This document shows positions 24,333 to 32,293 of a stretch of 64,000 bases of DNA, piece by piece. The stretch comes from a bacterium BRH_c32. GTDB lineage: Bacteria > Bacteroidota > Ignavibacteria > Ignavibacteriales > Melioribacteraceae. The stretch spans positions 91,000 through 154,999 of the forward strand of contig LOEU01000001.1 in NCBI GenBank assembly GCA_001516025.1, read 5' to 3'. Made by a program: the position numbers and the translations under genes. The first letter of the stretch is position 1. The number at the start of each line of letters is the position of its first letter. Under the pieces are notes generated by a model. It did no database searches and had not been told where the DNA came from. It saw only the letters and a program-made list of their open reading frames with translations.

Positions 24333-25490
24333 ATGAATGAACAAACGACATACTTTGACAGACCCGAAAGATTAGGTATCGATGATATCCTGAACGATTA
24401 CACTTCTCTTAAAGAAATTAATATTGTTCAGTCAATAATCGACTCAATGCCTGAAATGGTAATAGTATTGAATGACTTTAGGCAGATAGTGGCATTTAAT
24501 AATAAAGCAGTTGCTCTTCTGGAACCGAAATCGATTTATGAAGTATTAGGCAAAAGACCGGGAGAGGCAGTCCATTGTATCCATGCAAACGAAATGGATG
24601 CAGGGTGCGGAACCACAAAATTTTGTGTGGAATGCGGCGCCGCTAAAGCTAATTTAAATACGATTACTAATAGAGTCAGTTCTCTTGAAGAATGCAAAAT
24701 TACATCTAATATAAAAGGGAAGCTCGTTTCTTTCGATCTTTTGATCAATACTACTCCCCTTGTAATTGAAGGAAAGAACTATACCATATTTGCTATTCGT
24801 GATATATCTAACGAAAAAAGAAGAGAGGCACTTGAGAAAATATTTTTTCATGACGTCCTCAATACAGCAGGTGCAATTCATGGATTAACAAAACTTTTTT
24901 CTGAATTAGAAGATCCTGAAGAGAAAGAGGAGATATCAAATGCAATTATTTCTTCATCTCAGCAGTTACTTAGCGAAATATTATCCCAAAGAGAATTACG
25001 AAATGCCGAAGACGGTAATCTTGCAGTTGATATAAAAGAGATAAGCGCTAATGCAGTAATACAAAATGTCTATGAGATGTATAGTAAACATGAGTTGGCT
25101 CGCGGAAAAGTAATTAATCTGAATTATTGCAAAGATGATATTTTATTTCATTCCGATTCCACATTGCTTGTCCGTTCACTAGGTAATTTAGTAAAGAACG
25201 CTTTAGAAGCAATTGAAAATGGAGATGCCGTAAATATCTTCTATGATGTTAATGATGACAAAATAAATTTCAATGTAAAAAACGATAAATTTATTCCTAA
25301 TAATATCCAACTCCAACTATTCCAAAGATCATTTAGTACTAAAGCTAAAAAAGGGAGAGGAATTGGACTTTATAGCGTTAAGATGATAATTGAAAATTAT
25401 CTCAAAGGTAGAGCGGATTATACCACAGATAGAGAGGAAGGTACGGTATTTACTTTATCAATGCCATTAGGTACTGATCATATAGAGTAA
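24333..25490 (+). CDS. Cytosolic PAS histidine kinase
   Basis: 385 residues. A PAS domain (about 30-170; SMPEMVIVLNDFRQIVAFNN) contains four cysteines in CIHANEMDAGCG...FCVECG, which might hold a metal or sense redox state. Then comes the dimerisation helix FFHDVLNTAGAIHGLTKLF, an H-D-x-x-N box like those of DcuS/CitA-type kinases, and HATPase blocks LGNLVKNALEAIENGD and GRGIGLYSVKMI. No receiver is fused and no regulator is adjacent, so the partner is unknown. The gene runs into the tandem repeats and terminator at 25493 onward. Confidence 0.8.
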   Translation: MNEQTTYFDRPERLGIDDILNDYTSLKEINIVQSIIDSMPEMVIVLNDFRQIVAFNNKAVALLEPKSIYEVLGKRPGEAVHCIHANEMDAGCGTTKFCVECGAAKANLNTITNRVSSLEECKITSNIKGKLVSFDLLINTTPLVIEGKNYTIFAIRDISNEKRREALEKIFFHDVLNTAGAIHGLTKLFSELEDPEEKEEISNAIISSSQQLLSEILSQRELRNAEDGNLAVDIKEISANAVIQNVYEMYSKHELARGKVINLNYCKDDILFHSDSTLLVRSLGNLVKNALEAIENGDAVNIFYDVNDDKINFNVKNDKFIPNNIQLQLFQRSFSTKAKKGRGIGLYSVKMIIENYLKGRADYTTDREEGTVFTLSMPLGTDHIE

Positions 25491-25492
25491 GT

Positions 25493-25671
25493 TAAGGATA
25501 TTTCTTTATAAGAATAAGTAATCCATGAGCGCAGGATAGAACATTTCAATTGATAAGGAAGTTATCGAAATTGAAGTAATCCGGCAGCAGAGAACGGATT
25601 ACTTTTATTTATAAGGATATCTCTTTTCCATAATGAAAATAATCCTGCAGCAGGGAATGAATCACTTAAAT
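25493..25671. repeat. Three tandem imperfect repeats of about 60 bp
   Basis: Three units begin at about 25493, 25554 and 25612, each opening TAAGGA and containing further on TAATCC and, in units two and three, GCAGCAG then GAA. The 31-base cores are at 25516-25546, 25574-25604 and 25637-25667. They fill the space between the PAS kinase stop (25490) and the end of the carotenoid operon, the third unit entering the last codons of crtW. Unit two also forms the terminator hairpin. The units differ enough to be old duplications. I do not know the family. Confidence 0.6.
25574..25610 (+). terminator. Terminator of the PAS kinase gene
   Basis: AAGTAATCC, 13-base loop, GGATTACTT, then TTATTT. It is perfect over nine pairs and part of the second tandem repeat unit. 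Confidence 0.7.
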
Positions 25672-26330
25672 TGGTATAACTTCCACCATGGCGTATGAGG
25701 AGATTCATGATGCTCAAAATGATAACCGAAAAAATAACATGATATCATCGCCCATAAATGATTCTTCTTTTGTGTCCGTGCCTTATGCGGCTCCATTTCA
25801 TTAGTGTGTGGCTGCTTATGTGGCAAATAAGTTCCGAAATAAAATAATTGCAAGGAGCTTAAGATCGCCGGTATAACCCAAAAGAACCATAGATTTATTT
25901 CGGGCACATAGATTTTTAGAATATTAAATGCTGCCGCCATTACCAATAACTGCCAAATTGTAGCATATCTTATCATAAACGAACCCCACCAAATAAAGAA
26001 ATTTTGCGATTTAATATTATAGTCAGGATCGTCTTCGGTTCCCGGAGTTTTATGATGTTTAAAGTGATTCTTTATCAATCGATTATATGATAAGCCCGCA
26101 TAAAGAAATGTAGATATCTGCCCAATCAGTTTATTAATTGTTTTATTTTTGGATACTGTTCGGTGCATCGAATCGTGAGCCGTAATAAACAAACCGGTAT
26201 ATAAAAATATTTGAAATAATATATGGAAGTAAAAAGTAAATGAAGAAAAAGATGGTTCAAGATATACTAACATGTAGAAGAGATGAAAGAACCATGAAAA
26301 AATTATTATAAACGCAATCAGTATTCCCAT
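25662..26330 (-). CDS. crtW: Beta-carotene 4-ketolase (CrtW-like)
   Basis: 222-residue membrane di-iron oxygenase of the fatty acid desaturase superfamily. The motifs are those of CrtW: TAHDSMHRTV, NHFKHHKTPGTEDDPDY and FGYHFEHHESPHTPWWKLY. Hydrophobic segments are near 3-25, 30-50, 125-165. CrtW puts a keto group at C4 of a beta-ionone ring; with the single-ring cyclase in this operon it would make a 4-keto monocyclic carotenoid. It is the last gene of the operon and shares one base with the gene above (TAATG), so it is translationally coupled. Confidence 0.85.
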   Translation of the reverse strand: MGILIAFIIIFSWFFHLFYMLVYLEPSFSSFTFYFHILFQIFLYTGLFITAHDSMHRTVSKNKTINKLIGQISTFLYAGLSYNRLIKNHFKHHKTPGTEDDPDYNIKSQNFFIWWGSFMIRYATIWQLLVMAAAFNILKIYVPEINLWFFWVIPAILSSLQLFYFGTYLPHKQPHTNEMEPHKARTQKKNHLWAMISCYFFGYHFEHHESPHTPWWKLYQFK

Positions 26331-26992
26331 TATAAAAATATCCTCAAGATGAGAAAGAATATTGTCTGAATTATTATATAATGTAAAGGGATTTTGGAAC
26401 TAATTTTTATTTTCTTTAGGTTAAACCCGATCGCAAAAACAAAGGCAATAATAAACCACGCAGTGAAATTCTGCAATGGAATGATATTGCCGCTCCATGT
26501 CCAATAGTTTAATTTCATTGCTAATGGCTCTAAGATATAATCGAAAAGTAGTGCTATGATTCCGGTAATTAAAGAAGAGATGTAGATGTTTTTTGAAATC
26601 AATTGAGAAAAAGATAGTCCCCCAAGAATTACAATTACCCAATTCACTCCAATTATAAGGGGTACATCAAACAATCTCCAACCGAGTACATCCCCATATT
26701 TATAAGTACCGAAAACCAATCCCGATGCGGTTCCATAAGCTTCCAATACGAAAGTAATTATGTAAGTTGATACGAGCCAACTTAGTAATTGGCCATCTAT
26801 TTCTCTATGGATTGAATAAAAAAGAACTACGCTGCATAGAAGCAAAGTAAATGGTGTAAGCATAATCATAAGACTACGAGTCGGCTCAACTAAGTGCCCC
26901 ACAACTCCTACTGAATACATTATTATAAAAAATGGGATAACCCATTTTTCATATTTCTCTAATCCGCCTAAATTAATTTTCTTCCCTTCCAT
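26330..26992 (-). CDS. cruF: CruF-like carotenoid 1,2-hydratase
   Basis: 220-residue polytopic membrane protein of the CruF/DUF422 family, which adds water to the psi end group to give the 1'-hydroxyl. The conserved stretch is GTASGLVFGTYKYGDVLG followed by RLFDVPLIIGVNW, and LFDYILEPLAMKLNYWTW later. Six to seven hydrophobic segments. It overlaps the glycosyltransferase gene by 25 bases. It would produce the hydroxyl to which the neighbouring glycosyltransferase attaches sugar. Confidence 0.8.
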   Translation of the reverse strand: MEGKKINLGGLEKYEKWVIPFFIIMYSVGVVGHLVEPTRSLMIMLTPFTLLLCSVVLFYSIHREIDGQLLSWLVSTYIITFVLEAYGTASGLVFGTYKYGDVLGWRLFDVPLIIGVNWVIVILGGLSFSQLISKNIYISSLITGIIALLFDYILEPLAMKLNYWTWSGNIIPLQNFTAWFIIAFVFAIGFNLKKIKISSKIPLHYIIIQTIFFLILRIFL

Positions 26993-28059
26993 TCTATTCC
27001 AATTTTATTTACTGATTTTATCCCCACATAAAAAAGAATTATCATCTGTAAGGGATGCAATAATACATTTACTAAAAAATTTTGTCTGCTTATACCGGAG
27101 ATATAAATTCGTGAAATTAAAATAAGTATTACAGCCGGAAGAAACAGAACATCAAAAAACAGTAATGCAAATGGCAATAAAAAGATAATTTCAAAAAAAC
27201 CAATCATTATAATAAAAGGAAACTTCCCGATTTTAAATCCTTTATAAAAATTCTTTGAAAATCCGGTAATTGCCGATTCAAATGAATCATACATTGAGCA
27301 ATAAATTTGATTATCACCGACTGCTGTCATAAGTTTATACCTGTTGGTTTTAAGCAGTCTAGCGAACTCCATATCCTCTACAACTTCATTTTTTACTTTT
27401 TCATGTCCGCCAATGGCATTATATACATTTTTCTTGAATAGAAAAAGTTGACCATTCGCTGCGGCAAAGGAACCCTTCTTAGATTTGAAAACTTGCTTAA
27501 GAGGCAAAAAAGATAGTAATAGCCAATTCATCATCGGTACGACTAACCATTCACCAAATCCGGTTATTCTTTGACTTGGGAAAACAGAAAGAGCATCTAA
27601 TTTATATTTATTCATCTTTGCCATTAATCCATCAATAGCATTTTCTTTGAGCTCCACATCTGCATCAATAAAAAGAAGATAGTCCCCTTTAGAATTTTTA
27701 TATAATTGATTGCAAGCCCAATTTTTACCGAGCCAATCTTGTGGCAGCTCCTTGCCTTCCAATAAATGTATATGGCTAAACTTATTCGTATATGCTTCAA
27801 TTATTGCTTTTGTCTCGTCAGTGGAATTATCATCTACCACAATGATATCAAGATTTTTATAGGTTTGCCTTAATATCGAATCCAGACATTTTTTAATATT
27901 TTTTTCTTCATTGCGCGCAGGAATAAGTATTGAAATCATTCCGGATTTAGAAAAATTATTTCCACTTTTTTTAATTCTTGGGGCAGTGAAATAATTATAT
28001 GCAACAACGCAAAATGAGATAAAAACAAATGTTAATATAATAGCATTAAGGATTAGCAT
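26968..28059 (-). CDS. Family 2 glycosyltransferase for carotenoids (CruC-like)
   Basis: 363-residue membrane-bound GT2 enzyme: an N-terminal anchor (about 1-25), then the GT-A domain with ISILIPARNEEKNIKKCLDS, IIVVDDNSTDETKAI, and the DAD-type motif in LLFIDADVELKENAI, followed by C-terminal hydrophobic segments (about 270-345). Its place between the CruF-like hydratase and an acyltransferase matches CruC of green bacteria, which glucosylates hydroxychlorobactene. So it likely glycosylates the 1'-hydroxy carotenoid. The sugar cannot be told. Confidence 0.8.
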   Translation of the reverse strand: MLILNAIILTFVFISFCVVAYNYFTAPRIKKSGNNFSKSGMISILIPARNEEKNIKKCLDSILRQTYKNLDIIVVDDNSTDETKAIIEAYTNKFSHIHLLEGKELPQDWLGKNWACNQLYKNSKGDYLLFIDADVELKENAIDGLMAKMNKYKLDALSVFPSQRITGFGEWLVVPMMNWLLLSFLPLKQVFKSKKGSFAAANGQLFLFKKNVYNAIGGHEKVKNEVVEDMEFARLLKTNRYKLMTAVGDNQIYCSMYDSFESAITGFSKNFYKGFKIGKFPFIIMIGFFEIIFLLPFALLFFDVLFLPAVILILISRIYISGISRQNFLVNVLLHPLQMIILFYVGIKSVNKIGIEWKGRKLI

Positions 28060-28060
28060 T

Positions 28061-28711
28061 TTATAAATATAACGGATTAACAGGAGATTTATTAATTATT
28101 GTCTCGTTAAGTGAATCGATATTTTTCATAAAAGAATCGGAATAATTATCAAAATTTTCGATTCCCTTATTACAGATAATTGGATTGGCTACTCTGATAA
28201 ATAATGCCGGATTTTTTTCATCTAAATGCTGAATCTTGAAAGCTATGGGAAGAAGAGTAAATTTTTTGTTATTAAGAAATATTTTTATTCCCTCTTTCAT
28301 TGAAAGCGGCTTTTTCTCGAAAGGTTCTATTATTCCTTGAGGATATATTATGAGCAGGGAATTATTATCCTCCAATATCTCACTAATATAATTTCTTACT
28401 TCAATAATGCCGGACGCAGAATTTGGATTGAAACCAAACGCACCTAATTTTTTAAAGAATGAATATTTTTTTAGCTGCTCTTCAAGCATAAGTACATGGA
28501 ATTTACGCTTGAAATATTTTCGATTAATAAAATCGATAAAAAATCCATCCCACCAACTTATATGATTCGGAGTTACGACTAAGGGTAGTGAAGAATCAAT
28601 TTTAGGAATTTCACCATCAAGAAAAAAATGAGAAAAATTCTTTTTCATTAAACGATTGATATAAAGATCGAAAATCATTCGGGCATATTTTTTATGGTCA
28701 GCTTTTATCAT
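28061..28711 (-). CDS. PlsC-family acyltransferase (CruD-like)
   Basis: 216-residue acyltransferase of the lysophosphatidate acyltransferase fold. The catalytic H-x4-D block is in PNHISWWDGFFID, and the second block is LIIYPQGIIEP; the start of the substrate pocket motif (FNPNSASG) is also seen. Position between the glycosyltransferase and CrtD-like genes suggests it esterifies the sugar on the carotenoid glycoside with a fatty acid, as CruD does. A general phospholipid role is possible but less likely in this operon. One base separates it from each neighbour. Confidence 0.75.
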   Translation of the reverse strand: MIKADHKKYARMIFDLYINRLMKKNFSHFFLDGEIPKIDSSLPLVVTPNHISWWDGFFIDFINRKYFKRKFHVLMLEEQLKKYSFFKKLGAFGFNPNSASGIIEVRNYISEILEDNNSLLIIYPQGIIEPFEKKPLSMKEGIKIFLNNKKFTLLPIAFKIQHLDEKNPALFIRVANPIICNKGIENFDNYSDSFMKNIDSLNETIINKSPVNPLYL

Positions 28712-28712
28712 A

Positions 28713-30209
28713 TTATTTATCGGTTGATAGTATTTCAGATTTTATAATCGATTCAGATGCAATCTTCCCCGATAGAATTACTAACGGAATTCCGCCACCG
28801 GGATGTGCGCTTCCACCGCAAAAATATAAATGGTCTAATTCTTTCGATTTATTTGTTTGTCTTGAGAAAGCTGCATTTCGGCTATTAGAAGATATTCCAT
28901 AGAGACTTCCCTTTTCGCTTCCTGTTATACTTTCTATCTCAAGGGGTGAAAGTATTTTTTCAGTTACTATTTTATTATTCAAATCGATTCCAAGTATTGA
29001 TTTTATTTTATTCAAGATATTTTCTTTTGCCCGCTTAATTTCATCATCCCAATTTTGCCCATCAATATAAGGAGCATTAATCATTACGTACCAATTTTCA
29101 TAACCGGTAGGTGCATCAGATCTATTATATTTTGAAGATATGTAAATATAGATAGTGGGATTGTCCGGACATATTTTTTCTTCAAATAGTTGTAAAAATT
29201 CTTTCTGATAATTTTCGGAAAACAAAATATTATGAATTTCTAAATCATTTTCTTCAATCTTCACTCCCCAATAGAAAACCAACGCAGAAGATGAAGGATT
29301 TAACTTACTATATTTTTCTGCCGACTTTAATTTTTTCTCTTTAAGTTGTTCTTTATATGTTTTATTAACGTCCGCATTTGAAAGGACAAAATCATATTTT
29401 AAATCTTTCCCGTTTACACTTATTCCTTTAACACTGTTATTATCTGTAAGGATTTTTTCCACTTTTGAATCAAAATGAAAATTAACTCCCTTTTTAAGGG
29501 CAAGATTATAAAGTGCTTTTGAAATTGAATAAATTCCCCCTTCGGGAATATAACCGCCGAGACCTATTTCAACGTGTTGAATAATGTTAAGAGTGGCGGG
29601 CGCTTTATATGGGTTGGAGCCGTTATAAGTGGCATACCGATCGAATAATTGAACTGTTTTCGGATCATTAAAAAAATTACTATTAGCTTCGTGCATTGTT
29701 CTGAACGGATCTATTTTATATACCTGCATTAAAGTCTTTAGTGCCTTAAGATTCAGAAAAGTTTTCGGATCGGAAAAATCTTTGAACAAAAAGAGTTCTG
29801 CCGTCAGATCATAAATCTTTTCACAATATTTTAAATATTTTATAACGGATTTCTTTGAATCAAAAGTTTTTTTAGCTATTTCATTAGCTGTTTTTTCTCT
29901 ATCAGGATAAATATTTATTGTTGTTCCGTCTGAATAAAGGTATTTACAAATAACATCTAATTTTCGTAATGTTAAAAATTCTTCTAAATTTTCATCAACA
30001 TCGGCAAATAGATCTTTTATAACAAAAGGCATTGTAAGAAGCGAAGGGCCTAGATCAAAACGGAAATCATCTATAATAAATTGATTTGCTTTCCCTCCGG
30101 CATCAAAATTAGATTCAAATAGATCGATCTGATAACCAAGATGAGCTAATCTAATAGCAGCCGAAAGTCCTCCCAAACCTGAACCAATTATTGCTCCTTT
30201 TTTTGCCAT
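28713..30209 (-). CDS. CrtI-family carotenoid desaturase, probable CrtD
   Basis: 498-residue FAD-dependent phytoene desaturase-family enzyme. FAD-binding GAIIGSGLGGLSAAIRLAHLG at the start, FDLGPSLLTMPFVIKDLF as the family's second block, and the C-terminal FCGGSAHPGGGIPLVILSGK. It is one of three CrtI-family paralogues in this operon; the other two are the better match to CrtI and a CrtISO/CrtD-like protein. The most likely role is C3',4' desaturation of the hydroxylated end (CrtD). It overlaps the lycopene cyclase gene by 22 bases. Confidence 0.75.
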   Translation of the reverse strand: MAKKGAIIGSGLGGLSAAIRLAHLGYQIDLFESNFDAGGKANQFIIDDFRFDLGPSLLTMPFVIKDLFADVDENLEEFLTLRKLDVICKYLYSDGTTINIYPDREKTANEIAKKTFDSKKSVIKYLKYCEKIYDLTAELFLFKDFSDPKTFLNLKALKTLMQVYKIDPFRTMHEANSNFFNDPKTVQLFDRYATYNGSNPYKAPATLNIIQHVEIGLGGYIPEGGIYSISKALYNLALKKGVNFHFDSKVEKILTDNNSVKGISVNGKDLKYDFVLSNADVNKTYKEQLKEKKLKSAEKYSKLNPSSSALVFYWGVKIEENDLEIHNILFSENYQKEFLQLFEEKICPDNPTIYIYISSKYNRSDAPTGYENWYVMINAPYIDGQNWDDEIKRAKENILNKIKSILGIDLNNKIVTEKILSPLEIESITGSEKGSLYGISSNSRNAAFSRQTNKSKELDHLYFCGGSAHPGGGIPLVILSGKIASESIIKSEILSTDK

Positions 30210-30871
30210 ACGCTTTTAAGTTTTGTATATAGAAAAAGATTGAACCCGATTAATGCGAATGAATAAAGGAAATCCTCAACCGGTATTGTAATAATTCTCA
30301 ATCCCCAAATTGCATCCGGACTATAAGTTACTATCGGAAGTGATGTAAGTAGATAATTCACTACGAAAAATGGTATATATGTAAACAGCATAAAGAGCCA
30401 AAAGTAGCGAGAATTTATTAAACTATTCTTTATAAGAGTGAGCATTAATAAGATAATAGGAACAAACAATAAAACGGTGAACGTGTAATATTGATCTCGA
30501 AATACAAAGGCAAAGGCAACCGATATAAAAGCTATGGTATATATTTGATATTTATTTACCGAGATTGATTTATCAGTGAGATAATATTTACCCGTTTCAT
30601 ATAAAAAAGTAATTGAATATGGTATTGTAAAAAAGAATAACAATTCTTCCAGTGGAAGAGAAAAGATATAAATACCAATAAGATGTTCAGGATTAAAACC
30701 CCAATCACCCCTCAAAGCTGCTATATCATCCCAAACAATAAAAGGTAAAGCAGAAATTATTATTGCAGGAATAACAGATTTAAAATTTTTATAAAACTGC
30801 AATTTCTTTTCAAAAGAAAGAAGCAGGGGAAATAGAATCACTAAAATATTTATCGCTAAATAGGTACTCAT
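30188..30871 (-). CDS. Fused CrtYcd-type lycopene cyclase
   Basis: 227-residue polytopic protein made of two copies of the CrtYc/CrtYd half. First half: WDDIAALRGDWGFNPEHLIG with PLEELLFFFTIPY; second half: DAIWGLRIITIPVEDFLYSF. This is the fused heterodimeric type of lycopene cyclase. With CruF on the other end it probably makes one ring only (gamma-carotene type). It begins at an ATGA overlap with the stop of the unknown exported protein. Confidence 0.85.
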   Translation of the reverse strand: MSTYLAINILVILFPLLLSFEKKLQFYKNFKSVIPAIIISALPFIVWDDIAALRGDWGFNPEHLIGIYIFSLPLEELLFFFTIPYSITFLYETGKYYLTDKSISVNKYQIYTIAFISVAFAFVFRDQYYTFTVLLFVPIILLMLTLIKNSLINSRYFWLFMLFTYIPFFVVNYLLTSLPIVTYSPDAIWGLRIITIPVEDFLYSFALIGFNLFLYTKLKSVWQKKEQ

Positions 30872-31458
30872 TTTAAAGCTAACTGCGGATAAATTTTTAA
30901 TAGATTATTTATCTTGTCTTTCGAAATCCTTTCGGTAGAGACTAAAAATTCTGCAATCCCTTGCTGAATCTCGCTGTTTATATAAGTATAATCTTTTTTC
31001 TGAATGAGTGAATAAATTTTCTCGGCATCTTCTTTTTTCTCAACGCTATGACCCAAGAAACCGGGGATATGGTGAAGAATAGCAAAACGAATAAATCTAA
31101 TCTCAAGAGTTTCAGGACTTTGTTCTACTGCCTTCGATAATAGTTCCATCGAATCATTAAAGTAACCTAATTTGGTAAAGGGCCAGAAAGCATTTCGGCT
31201 CTTTATTGATAGCAATCCCCCATAATACGCCTTTATAAGTATAGGATATTTTTGGGCATCTTTTCCATATTTTATCTCAATTGTATTGACTAGTTTATCT
31301 AAAACATCATCGTCTTCTAATGAAGCATAATAGTCCAAACGAATAGATTCCAATGAATTAATATCCACCTGCGAATAGGGATTAGTTTGCGCCTCTACAA
31401 AACCACTCGCAAAAAGAAAAACAATAAGTATCACTAATAATCGATTAATAAATTTCAT
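30868..31458 (-). CDS. Unknown exported helical protein inside the carotenoid operon
   Basis: 196 residues. A signal peptide (MKFINRLLVILIVFLFASG, cleavage after EAQ) leads into an all-helical region that looks TPR-like (KAYYGGLLSIKSRN, YFNDSMELLSKAVEQSPE, KIYSLIQKKDYTYINSEIQQ). No catalytic motif and no membrane segment after the signal. It overlaps crtB by 14 bases and the cyclase gene by four (ATGA), so it is made together with the pathway enzymes. It may be a periplasmic scaffold, carrier or complex-stability factor for carotenoid. I do not recognise a family. Confidence 0.65.
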   Translation of the reverse strand: MKFINRLLVILIVFLFASGFVEAQTNPYSQVDINSLESIRLDYYASLEDDDVLDKLVNTIEIKYGKDAQKYPILIKAYYGGLLSIKSRNAFWPFTKLGYFNDSMELLSKAVEQSPETLEIRFIRFAILHHIPGFLGHSVEKKEDAEKIYSLIQKKDYTYINSEIQQGIAEFLVSTERISKDKINNLLKIYPQLALK

Positions 31459-32293
31459 TTAGTCTCAATACTTTTATTTTCCAATAAGATTTAATTAATA
31501 GAGCTAATTTATGAAAATTAGATACTCTTACTCTCTTTTTTAGCAATTCGTTTATATTAAGTCCTTGTATTTTTTTAAAGAGAACGTAGTAGTAAAGATA
31601 AGCTGAATAAACACCCAACTTAACTCCGGCAGGTAATTTGAATATACCTTCAAGAGATTGTTTAAATTCATTTTCTATCTCCTTTTCTAATTCTTTTTTG
31701 CTTGTATCATTTATCTCCCCCGAAGAATGAATATCGGGAATATATATTCTTCCTCTCTCGTCAATATCGCTTTTAATATCGCGGAGGAAATTAACTTTTT
31801 GAAATGCCGAGCCGAGCATCTTTGCTGAATGAAGAAGAGTATTAAAATGCTCTTGATTCCCTTGAACGAAAATTTTAAGACACATTAACCCCACAACTTC
31901 CGCAGAACCGTATATATATTGATCATAGACTACCCTGCCATAATTCGATTTAGTTAAATCCATCTCCATACTATCTAAAAATGCAGTAATTAGTTTATGA
32001 TCAATTTTATATTTATTAACCGTCAATTGGAAAGATTGAATAATCGGATTAGTAGAAATTTTTCTATTAATCGCTTCAAATGTTTCTGTGCGCAATTGAT
32101 CTAATAAATATTTTTTATCATGATCATGAAAGGTATCTACAATCTCATCTGCAAGACGAACGAATCCATATATAGCATAAATTGGCTCTCTATATTCGGG
32201 AGTAAATGCCTTAATACCCAGTGAGAATGAAGTACTATATTTATTTGTAAGGAGCTTACTTACTTTATACGAAACATCGTCATACAGTTCCAT
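31445..32293 (-). CDS. crtB: Phytoene synthase
   Basis: 282-residue head-to-head prenyl transferase joining two geranylgeranyl diphosphates into phytoene. The first aspartate block is in GFVRLADEIVDTF and the second in KVNFLRDIKSDIDERGRIYIP; the protein has the typical length. It is the first committed enzyme of the pathway. Its start overlaps the crtI end by 14 bases, and its end overlaps the unknown exported protein by 14. Confidence 0.92.
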   Translation of the reverse strand: MELYDDVSYKVSKLLTNKYSTSFSLGIKAFTPEYREPIYAIYGFVRLADEIVDTFHDHDKKYLLDQLRTETFEAINRKISTNPIIQSFQLTVNKYKIDHKLITAFLDSMEMDLTKSNYGRVVYDQYIYGSAEVVGLMCLKIFVQGNQEHFNTLLHSAKMLGSAFQKVNFLRDIKSDIDERGRIYIPDIHSSGEINDTSKKELEKEIENEFKQSLEGIFKLPAGVKLGVYSAYLYYYVLFKKIQGLNINELLKKRVRVSNFHKLALLIKSYWKIKVLRLNEIY

